A stretch of 64,000 bases of DNA from Acidovorax sp. SRB_14 (GTDB lineage Bacteria; Pseudomonadota; Gammaproteobacteria; Burkholderiales; Burkholderiaceae_C): positions 88,942-152,941 of the forward strand of contig NZ_MWOK01000010.1 in assembly GCF_012932145.1 (NCBI RefSeq). The letters are read 5' to 3'. Under the pieces are notes generated by a model. The model worked only from the letters and a program-made list of their open reading frames with translations. It was not told where the DNA came from and did not search any database. Below are positions 17,368 through 23,913 of the stretch, piece by piece. Made by a program: the position numbers and the translations under genes. Numbering within the stretch: the stretch's first letter is position 1; each line of letters starts with the position of its first letter.

Positions 17368-18378
17368 TCAGGCGGGCGCCGCAATCGCCTGGTCGATGGC
17401 GCCAAATATGCTCTGGCCGTCCTTGCCTTTCATCTCGATGCGGATGGTATCGCCGTACTTCATGAATTCGGTCGAGGGCTGGCCGTCCTGGATGGTTTCG
17501 ATGCAGCGCTTCTCGGCGATGCAGCTGTAGCCCTTGGGCCAGTCGGTGCGGCCCTTGGCGTCCGCCACGCCCTTGTTGCTGACAGTGCCGCTGCCGACGA
17601 TGGAGCCGGCGCGCACGTTGCGCGTCTTGGCGATGTGGGCGATCAGCTGGCCGAAGTGGAAGGTCATCTCGGTGCCGGCGTCGCACATGCCGACCTTGCG
17701 GCCGTTCCAGGTGGACTGCAGCGTGAGATGCAGGCGGCCCTTGTCCCAGGCGTCGCCGAGTTCGTCGAGCGTCACGGCGACGGGGCTGAAGGCGGTCGCG
17801 GGCTTGCTCTGGAAGAAGCCGAAGCCTTTGGCCAGCTCGGCCGGAATCAGATTGCGCAGGCTCACGTCATTGGCCAGCATGACCAGACGGATGCCGTCGA
17901 GCGCCTGCTCGGGCGTGCTGCCCATCTTCACGTCGCCGGTGACGACGGCGATCTCGGCCTCGAAGTCGATGCCCATGGCCTCGCTGGGCACCACCACGTC
18001 GTCGCAGGGGCCGATGAAATCGTCGCTGCCGCCCTGGTACATCAGCGGATCGAGATAGAAACTGGCCGGAACTTCGGAGTTGCGCGCTTTTCGAACCAGT
18101 TCGACGTGGTTGATGTACGCCGAGCCGTCGGCCCACTGATAGGCGCGCGGCAGCGGGGCCATGCACTGCTGCGGGTCGAACGGGAACGCGTGGCGCGCCT
18201 TGCCCGCGTTGAGCTGGTCGTACAGGTCTTGCAGCTGCGGCGCCAGGTAGCTCCAGTCGTCGAGCACCTGCTGCAGCCTGTGGGCGATGCCGGTCGCATA
18301 ATGCGCGCTGCCCAGGTCGCGTGAGACGACCACCAGCTGGCCGTCGCGTGAACCGTCTTTGTAGGTGGCGAGTTTCAT
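17368..18378 (-). CDS. Fumarylacetoacetate hydrolase (FAH) family protein
   Basis: A 336-residue protein with an N-terminal FAH_N-like part and a C-terminal FAH catalytic domain. The metal-binding acidic triad is visible as DFEAEIAVVTGDV (E-x-E) with a later aspartate in LANDVSLRNL, and the family motif GSGTVSN lies near residue 265. The enzyme should cleave or hydrate a beta-diketo or acylpyruvate compound from aromatic catabolism, but the substrate is unknown. It is divergent from an IclR regulator across 102 bp, which probably controls it. Confidence 0.88.
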   Translation of the reverse strand: MKLATYKDGSRDGQLVVVSRDLGSAHYATGIAHRLQQVLDDWSYLAPQLQDLYDQLNAGKARHAFPFDPQQCMAPLPRAYQWADGSAYINHVELVRKARNSEVPASFYLDPLMYQGGSDDFIGPCDDVVVPSEAMGIDFEAEIAVVTGDVKMGSTPEQALDGIRLVMLANDVSLRNLIPAELAKGFGFFQSKPATAFSPVAVTLDELGDAWDKGRLHLTLQSTWNGRKVGMCDAGTEMTFHFGQLIAHIAKTRNVRAGSIVGSGTVSNKGVADAKGRTDWPKGYSCIAEKRCIETIQDGQPSTEFMKYGDTIRIEMKGKDGQSIFGAIDQAIAAPA

Positions 18379-18438
18379 GGGTGCAAAACCTTTATCGGCA
18401 TGGAAAGCGGCTGCGCCCAGCGCAAATTACGCTGGGTG

Positions 18439-18448
18439 AAATCGATTT
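18439..18448. promoter_or_regulatory. Candidate IclR operator between FAH and IclR genes
   Basis: A perfect 10-bp palindrome AAATCGATTT lies in the 102-bp divergent region, about 60 bp from the FAH start and 33 bp from the IclR start. IclR-type repressors often bind AT-rich palindromes in such gaps. This is position-based inference from one site only. Confidence 0.3.
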
Positions 18449-18480
18449 AACTAAACAAAACCTCTGAAATTCTAGTGCAC

Positions 18481-19263
18481 ATGGACAAGGAACGCGCCGG
18501 CATCCAGTCCGTCGAGGTCGGCTTCTCATTGCTCGAAGGCCTCACGCGAGCGCGCGGGCCGCTGATGCTCAAGGACGTGGCCGCCTCGGCCGACATGAGC
18601 GCGGCCAAGGCGCACCGCTATCTGGTGAGCTTCCAGCGCATGGGGCTGGTCACGCAGGACAGCCGCACCGCGCGCTACGACCTCGGGCCCGCCGCGCTGC
18701 GCCTGGGGCTGGCGGCGCTGTCGCGCCTGGACGCGGTGCGCCTGGCGCGCGAGCGCCTGCCGCAGCTCATGGACGAGATTGGCCACACGCTGGCGCTGGC
18801 GGTGTGGGGCAACCACGGCCCGACCATCGTGCACTGGGAGGAGTCGGCGCAGGCCGTCACCGCCAACCTGCGCCTGGGCGACGTAATGCCGCTGCTGGCC
18901 TCGGCCACGGGCCGCTGCTTTGCCGCGCACCTCGCGCCCGAGGTGGTGGCGCCGCTGCTGCAGGCCGAGCTGGCACAGGCCGAAAAATTGCACCGCAGCG
19001 ACCTGCCCGCCACGCTGGCCGCGGCCCAGGCCCTGCTGCAGGAAGTGCGCGAGCGCGGCGCAGCGCGCGTGGTGGACACGCTGCTGCCGGGCATCGTCGC
19101 CTTCTGCGCGCCGGTGTTCGACGCCGACGGCCACCTGGCGCTCGGCATCACCACGCTGGGCTCGGTCGCCACGCTGGACGCGGCCTGGGGCGGCACCATC
19201 GACACGCCGCTGCGCGCCGCCGCCGCGCACCTGTCGCACGACCTGGGGTTTGGCGGCGCCTGA
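18481..19263 (+). CDS. IclR-family transcriptional regulator
   Basis: A 260-residue regulator with an N-terminal winged helix (residues about 8-75, SVEVGFSLLEGLTRARGPLML to AAKAHRYLVSFQRMGLV) and a C-terminal effector domain of the IclR GAF-like fold (about 85-255). The start may be the ATG at 18481 or a GTG two codons earlier. It is divergent from the FAH-family hydrolase, the usual geometry for an aromatic-catabolism regulator and its target, and is followed after 19 bp by the DUF3108 gene. Confidence 0.9.
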   Translation: MDKERAGIQSVEVGFSLLEGLTRARGPLMLKDVAASADMSAAKAHRYLVSFQRMGLVTQDSRTARYDLGPAALRLGLAALSRLDAVRLARERLPQLMDEIGHTLALAVWGNHGPTIVHWEESAQAVTANLRLGDVMPLLASATGRCFAAHLAPEVVAPLLQAELAQAEKLHRSDLPATLAAAQALLQEVRERGAARVVDTLLPGIVAFCAPVFDADGHLALGITTLGSVATLDAAWGGTIDTPLRAAAAHLSHDLGFGGA

Positions 19264-19282
19264 GCGCGGCCGGCAGGGCACC

Positions 19283-20473
19283 ATGATCCCGCGGCGCACC
19301 CTGCTGCTGATCGCCACGGCGGTGCTGGCCCTGCACTGGTGGGTGCTGGCCGGCGTGCCGCTGCACTGGGACCGGCCGGCGACCGCGCAGCCGCCCCAGG
19401 TTTTCACCACCCGCACCGTGGCAACGCCACCGCCCGCCCCCGCGCAGGCCCCGCCGGCCGCCGCGCCGGTGCGGCGCCCGCCGCCGCGCAAGAAGGCGCC
19501 TGTGCCCGCCAGCACGCCCTCTCCGGCCCCTGCGGTGGCGGCGAGCGCCGAGGCCAGCCTCTTGGGCCCGCCCCCCGGCGCGACCGACCCGGAGCCTCTG
19601 GCAAACCGTGCGCCGGACCCGGAAACCGACAACCAGGCCAGCGCGCCCTCTCCCGACCCTGCCGCCGAGACTGCCCCCGACCACGGGCCGGGCCCGCAGC
19701 CGCTCCTTGCGGCCGAGGCGCCGGACGCCCCTTCAGAGGCCCCCGCGCCGGCGCCCGCCGCAGGCACGACAGCAGCGATCGACATCGCCGTGCCGGGCGC
19801 GGGCGCACCCGGGGACAGCGCAGCGCCCCGCCCGGTGCGCATTCCGCCTCCCGTGCGCCTGGATTTCGAGGTCAGCGGGCAGGCCAAGAAGCTCCACTAC
19901 AGCGCGCGCGCCGAACTGCTGTGGCAGCACGACGGCCAGCACTACCAGGCGCGCCAGGAGATCAAGCTGCTGTTCCTGGGCGCGCGCACGCAGACCAGCG
20001 AGGGCGACATCGCCGCGGGCGGCCTGCAGCCCCGGCGCTTCGGCGACCGCGCACGCAGCGAACAGGCCGCGCACTTCGATTACGCCCACAACCGGATCAC
20101 GTTCAGCGCCAACACGCCCGAAGCCGTTCTGGTGCCGGGCACGCAGGACCGGCTCAGCGTGTTCCTCCAGCTCGGCGCCCTGCTGGCCGCGGCGCCCGAA
20201 CGCTACCCGGTGGGCACCCGCATCAGCGTGGCCACGGCAAGCGCGCGCGCGGCCGACGTCTGGTCGTTCACCATCGAGGGCGAGGAAACGCTGGACCTGC
20301 CCGTGGGCGCCACCCCGGCGCTGAAACTGGAGCGCCTGCCGCGCCGCGACTACGACCAGAAGGCCGAGCTGTGGCTCGCGCCCGCCCTGGGCTACCTGCC
20401 CGTGCGCATCCGCCTCACCCAGGCCAACGGCGACTTTGCCGACCTGCGCCTGAGCGGCCACGCCGCGCCCTGA
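19283..20473 (+). CDS. DUF3108 protein with membrane anchor and proline-rich linker
   Basis: A 396-residue protein. Residues about 4-25 are one membrane segment or uncleaved signal (RTLLLIATAVLALHWWVLAG). A roughly 130-residue Pro/Ala-rich stretch with basic patches (RRPPPRKKAPVPAS) follows, like the periplasm-spanning part of TonB. The DUF3108 domain fills about 190-390, starting LDFEVSGQAKKLHYSARAEL. DUF3108 proteins are secreted beta-rich proteins of unknown function. GGCAGGGCACC before the ATG is a weak ribosome site. It lies 19 bp after the IclR gene. Confidence 0.8.
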   Translation: MIPRRTLLLIATAVLALHWWVLAGVPLHWDRPATAQPPQVFTTRTVATPPPAPAQAPPAAAPVRRPPPRKKAPVPASTPSPAPAVAASAEASLLGPPPGATDPEPLANRAPDPETDNQASAPSPDPAAETAPDHGPGPQPLLAAEAPDAPSEAPAPAPAAGTTAAIDIAVPGAGAPGDSAAPRPVRIPPPVRLDFEVSGQAKKLHYSARAELLWQHDGQHYQARQEIKLLFLGARTQTSEGDIAAGGLQPRRFGDRARSEQAAHFDYAHNRITFSANTPEAVLVPGTQDRLSVFLQLGALLAAAPERYPVGTRISVATASARAADVWSFTIEGEETLDLPVGATPALKLERLPRRDYDQKAELWLAPALGYLPVRIRLTQANGDFADLRLSGHAAP

Positions 20474-20608
20474 ACCGGGGCCAAGGCCCCGCCAGCGAAG
20501 GTGATTGGCATCCGTGAAATACTGGGGCAGGCCCCCGGGCCGCACCGCAGGACTTGAACTCCGCGCCCGCGCTGTCATCTGACAGACACACAGACCAGGG
20601 AGAACACC

Positions 20609-20905
20609 ATGCACATGCTCTACGACTCAGAATCTTTTGTGGTGGTCCACATGCTGACAGACGCCGTGAAGCCGCTCGATGCCACGTCGGCGGACAGCCC
20701 CGCCCCCGCCCCACAGCTGGCCCGCCACGGCTTCGAGATCGTAGACAAGCGCTCGGGCAAGGAGGTCTACCTCGATGGCTCGTGGGCAGAAATGTTCCAG
20801 CAGGTCATCCTGGCATGGCAGCGCGACGCACCGACGCAGGAGGAAGTGGAAGACACGCTGGACCGCTACACGGGCCTGGCGCAGAACCCGGTGGTGGTGC
20901 ACTGA
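20609..20905 (+). CDS. DUF3567 family protein
   Basis: A 98-residue soluble protein starting MHMLYDSESFVVVHM and ending AQNPVVVH; the middle carries HGFEIVDKRSGKEVYLDGSW then AEMFQQ. This is the DUF3567 family, widely present as a small conserved gene in Burkholderiales and without known function. GGGAGAAC lies just before the ATG. A dispersed repeat copy begins 6 bp after the stop. Confidence 0.85.
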   Translation: MHMLYDSESFVVVHMLTDAVKPLDATSADSPAPAPQLARHGFEIVDKRSGKEVYLDGSWAEMFQQVILAWQRDAPTQEEVEDTLDRYTGLAQNPVVVH

Positions 20906-20910
20906 CCAAG

Positions 20911-20970
20911 CAAAACACCAGTCAAATCCGCCACAAACACTTACCCATCAAACGCCAGAAGCTATCATTA
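20911..20970 (-). repeat. Dispersed repeat copy 6
   Basis: Lies between two convergent stop codons (DUF3567 and hemerythrin). On the minus strand it reads AATGATAGCTTCTGGCGTTT, then GGGTAAGTGTTTGTGGC and GGATTTGACTGGTG, a more diverged copy in which AAGCGCT has become AAGTGTT. Confidence 0.7.
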
Positions 20971-20982
20971 TAATAGCGCAAA

Positions 20983-21531
20983 TCAGGACGCAGCGCCCCG
21001 GCGCTGGCGCATGTCCTGGGCCATGCGCTGCAGCGCGTCGGCGCCGAGCAGGGCGCGCGCCGCCGGGTACACCAGGTCTTCCTCACTGCGGATGTGCGCG
21101 GCGTAGGCTGTGGCGAAGCGCGCGAACGCGGCCTCGTCCTGCGCGCTGAAGGCGGTTTTTTTCCCTTCGGCCAGCGCCTGCAAGGCCGTGCGCGCGGCCT
21201 GCCAGTCGGCGTCCATGCGCGCATGGTCCTGCTGCAGCTGCCGCACCCGCGCCGCCACGGCGGCGTCACCGTGCGCCAGCAGCGGCGGAAACACGTGCAA
21301 CTCTTCGTCTTCGTGGTGCAGCGGCGCGGCGAGGTCGAAGTAGCGCAGCACATCGTGCGCCGCCTGGCGCGCGGAGTCGTCGCAGGCCTGGCCGTGCAGG
21401 TAGCCGACCAGCCTCTGCAGCAGCGCCAGCGTGCGCTGCACGCGCTCGTGGCAGGCCTCGAGCATCTCGAACGGCGTGTCAAAGCCCACGGCGGGCGCGC
21501 CGAAGCCGGGCAGGGCCGCGTTGCCGGCCAT
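20983..21531 (-). CDS. Hemerythrin HHE-domain protein
   Basis: A 182-residue four-helix bundle protein likely binding a di-iron centre. Histidine and acidic ligands are visible in CHERVQRTL (about residue 28), APLHHEDEELHVFPPL (about 70), LQQDHARMD (about 100) and AAHIRSEEDLVYP (about 146). HHE proteins sense or repair with respect to oxygen and nitric oxide. It is the last gene of the operon starting with the B12-dependent ribonucleotide reductase, 5 bp after the preceding gene, which points to a role in nitrosative or oxygen stress. Confidence 0.87.
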   Translation of the reverse strand: MAGNAALPGFGAPAVGFDTPFEMLEACHERVQRTLALLQRLVGYLHGQACDDSARQAAHDVLRYFDLAAPLHHEDEELHVFPPLLAHGDAAVAARVRQLQQDHARMDADWQAARTALQALAEGKKTAFSAQDEAAFARFATAYAAHIRSEEDLVYPAARALLGADALQRMAQDMRQRRGAAS

Positions 21532-21536
21532 GGCGC

Positions 21537-21941
21537 TCAGCCCAGCCGCACCGGCTCGCCCTGCCGGTTGAACGGGATGAACGCGTCCACCCGGCCCTCC
21601 TTCACAGCGTCCACCATGCGCTGCAGCGGCGCCTCGGCCTCCTCGCTGCTGGGCGCGCGGTGCAGCGTGCCAGACAGCGCGGCGGCGAACACCATGGCCC
21701 AGTCATGACCGAACTGGGCGGATTCGTCCACCAGTGCGGCAAACGAGGCAATGTCTTCGGGCCGCTTGTCCACGCACATCAGCGGCACCAGCGCGCCGCC
21801 CTGCCCGGCCGCGAAATCGGCGCGCTGTGCGGGCGTGGCATCGCCCGGCAACTCGGCGCCGGCGAACACAAACAGCAGCCTCTGGGGCTCGGGCTGCGAG
21901 CGGGCGGCCTGCAGCAAATCGTCAAAACTCGCAATTTCCAT
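21537..21941 (-). CDS. Conserved small protein, operon partner of class II ribonucleotide reductase
   Basis: A 134-residue soluble protein with no signal or membrane segment. Conserved-looking parts are RLLFVFAGAELPGDAT, ALVPLMCVDKRPED and the C-terminus FIPFNRQGEPVRLG. I recall relatives in Comamonadaceae carrying a ribonucleotide-reductase-related name, but there is no reductase motif here and the function is unknown to me. It starts 15 bp after the nitroreductase stop and ends 5 bp before hemerythrin, so it is cotranscribed with both. Confidence 0.7.
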   Translation of the reverse strand: MEIASFDDLLQAARSQPEPQRLLFVFAGAELPGDATPAQRADFAAGQGGALVPLMCVDKRPEDIASFAALVDESAQFGHDWAMVFAAALSGTLHRAPSSEEAEAPLQRMVDAVKEGRVDAFIPFNRQGEPVRLG

Positions 21942-21956
21942 GGGTGTTCTCCGACA

Positions 21957-22625
21957 TCACAGCAAAGGGTCTGCGCGCGACGGCTCGTCGGGGGGCTCGC
22001 CGCCGAGGGTGCGCAGGTAATCGGTGGGCACGGGACGCAGGCGCGCGCGCTTGCGCGACTGCACCGTGCCCAGGCTCAGGAAGCACAGCGCGTGCTCGCC
22101 CGCGCCCAGGCCAAACAGTGTGCGCAAGCCCGCGGACTTGAGCGCCTTGCCGCTGGTCAGCGCCGAGCCGTAGCCCAGCGCCGTGGCCATGAGCAGCATG
22201 TTCTGCACCGCGCAGCCGGCCGACACGATGCGCTCGTGCAGGTCGATCTGCGGGTCGCCGCGCTCGCCGTCCACCACCACGAGCAAAAGCTCGGGCGAGC
22301 GATAGGCCTTGTCGCGCGCCTGCGCCACCTGCTCGGGCGTGGCGCGGGCGTCGCGCCCGAGCAGGGCGGCGGCGAACACCTCGGCCAGCGGCCCGCGCTG
22401 CGCCTGCGGCACCCGCACCAGGCGCCAGGGCAGGATCTGCCCGTGGTCGGGCGCCTGGCCGGCGGCGGCCACGATCTGCGCGAACTCGGCAGCCGGGGGC
22501 GCGGGCTCGGCCAGGCGCTTGGGCAGGATGGTCTGGCGCGCCTGGATCAGCGTGGCAGCCACCGCGGCCAGCTCGCCGGGCGTGCCGCCTTCAACCGGGG
22601 CGACCATCGGCGCGCAAGCGTCCAT
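21957..22625 (-). CDS. Nitroreductase family flavoprotein
   Basis: A 222-residue FMN-dependent oxidoreductase. Family features: an early RQTILPKR FMN-phosphate-binding stretch, AAAGQAPDHGQILPWRLVRV, AGCAVQNMLLMATALGYGS and a late FLSLGTV. The resemblance is closest to the YdjA/small nitroreductase group. Start at MDACAPMVAPVEGG (22625), 35 bp inside the 3' end of nnrS, so translation is coupled. The substrate is unknown. Confidence 0.85.
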   Translation of the reverse strand: MDACAPMVAPVEGGTPGELAAVAATLIQARQTILPKRLAEPAPPAAEFAQIVAAAGQAPDHGQILPWRLVRVPQAQRGPLAEVFAAALLGRDARATPEQVAQARDKAYRSPELLLVVVDGERGDPQIDLHERIVSAGCAVQNMLLMATALGYGSALTSGKALKSAGLRTLFGLGAGEHALCFLSLGTVQSRKRARLRPVPTDYLRTLGGEPPDEPSRADPLL

Positions 22626-23913
22626 ACCAGTCTCCCAGCCGCACCCCCCATACCGCCACCACGGCGGCCCACAGCAGCGCGGCCGCCAGCAGCAGCCACG
22701 CCGACGCGGCACCGGGCAGCGCCGCCGCGATGCGCAGCACGGTGGCCGCCTGCAAGGCCCAAAAAAGCGACCAGACCGTCCGGTCGGCCACCAGGGCACG
22801 GCCGCTGTGCCCGCACGACACGCGCGTGACCATGGCCAGCATCAGCGAGGCCAGGCACCCCATGGTGAGCGCATGCAGGGCCCCCAGGCCGAGCACGGGC
22901 GCGCCCTGCGCCAGGCCCAGCAACTGGGATACGCCAGCGAGCACCAGCGCCAGCCCCAACCACAGAAAGCCCAGGTGCAGCATGGCCAGCAGCCGGTTCT
23001 TGAGGCTTTGCACCACGCCCCACACGCCGGCCAGCCACAGCAGCACGGCGCCCACGGCCAGTTCCAGCACGCCGCGCACCAGCAGCCACAGCGGCGCCAC
23101 CGGCCCCTGCAGCGGCCCGTCGAGCTCGACCCACACGGCAGCGGCCTCGAGGGCGGCGGCGGCCAACATCAGCCACAGCACCCAGAACGGGCGCCACACG
23201 GCGATGAACGGCAGGGCGCTCGACGTGAAAAACGGGATCATGCGGTGCGCCACCGTGACGTACACCACCACGACGAAGCCCCACAACGCCGTGAGCACGC
23301 AGGCGCGCGCCACGGCCGGCGCATCCAGCGCCAGGCCGAGCACGGCGCCCATGGCGCTCAGGCTGCCGACGGCGCAGGCCACGGCGATGGCGCGCGCATG
23401 CACCTGGTCGTCGGCGCGGCTGCGCAGCACCAGCCACCAAAACAGTGCCGTCATCCACGCCAGGCCGAGCGCCGCCAGCGCCGCACCCGCGATGGCCCAG
23501 CGCGCCGCCATATGGGCGCCCCCCAGCCACAGCAGCCAGCCCAGGGCCTGCAGCAGCAGGGGCGGCAGCAGCGTGCGCGTCCCCCAGGGCGCAACCCCCA
23601 GCCACTTGGGGCCGGCGGTGAACAAAAAACCCGAAAAGAACAGCGGAATGAAGCCCAGCACCATCACGGCGGCATGCACGAGCGACGGCGACAGCGCATA
23701 GGGCAGCCCCAGCAGTCCGCTCGCCCGGTCCACCTGCACCAGCGCCCACCACACCCCCGAAGCCCCCAGCAGCACCATCGCCAGGAAAAACCCCAGCCGG
23801 TGCGGAGCCCGCATCAGGTAGACCGGCCGCCAGCGGGGGTCGGGCGGCGCCAGCCCCTCGGGTGCAGGCTTGCCCGGTGCCCCAGGCCGCGCGGTGGCGG
23901 GGCGCAGGCTCAT
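22591..23913 (-). CDS. nnrS: NnrS family multi-span haem/copper membrane protein
   Basis: A 440-residue protein with about twelve membrane helices. NnrS landmarks: PHRLGFFLAMVLL (conserved H-R near the start), HAAVMVLGFIPLFFSGFLFTAGPKWLG, TVAHRMIPFFTS and HALTMGCLASLMLAMVTRVSCGHSGR. NnrS was described in Rhodobacter as haem- and copper-containing and linked to nitric oxide metabolism; its role is protection during nitrosative stress. It overlaps the ribonucleotide reductase by 4 bp and the nitroreductase by 35 bp. Confidence 0.92.
   Translation of the reverse strand: MSLRPATARPGAPGKPAPEGLAPPDPRWRPVYLMRAPHRLGFFLAMVLLGASGVWWALVQVDRASGLLGLPYALSPSLVHAAVMVLGFIPLFFSGFLFTAGPKWLGVAPWGTRTLLPPLLLQALGWLLWLGGAHMAARWAIAGAALAALGLAWMTALFWWLVLRSRADDQVHARAIAVACAVGSLSAMGAVLGLALDAPAVARACVLTALWGFVVVVYVTVAHRMIPFFTSSALPFIAVWRPFWVLWLMLAAAALEAAAVWVELDGPLQGPVAPLWLLVRGVLELAVGAVLLWLAGVWGVVQSLKNRLLAMLHLGFLWLGLALVLAGVSQLLGLAQGAPVLGLGALHALTMGCLASLMLAMVTRVSCGHSGRALVADRTVWSLFWALQAATVLRIAAALPGAASAWLLLAAALLWAAVVAVWGVRLGDWYGRLRADGRPG

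Noticed and set aside
20474..20608. tRNA-like T-arm string (GAGTTCAAGTCC on the minus strand) before the DUF3567 gene
   Set aside because: No matching acceptor stem, anticodon arm or CCA-proximal pairing can be found around it.
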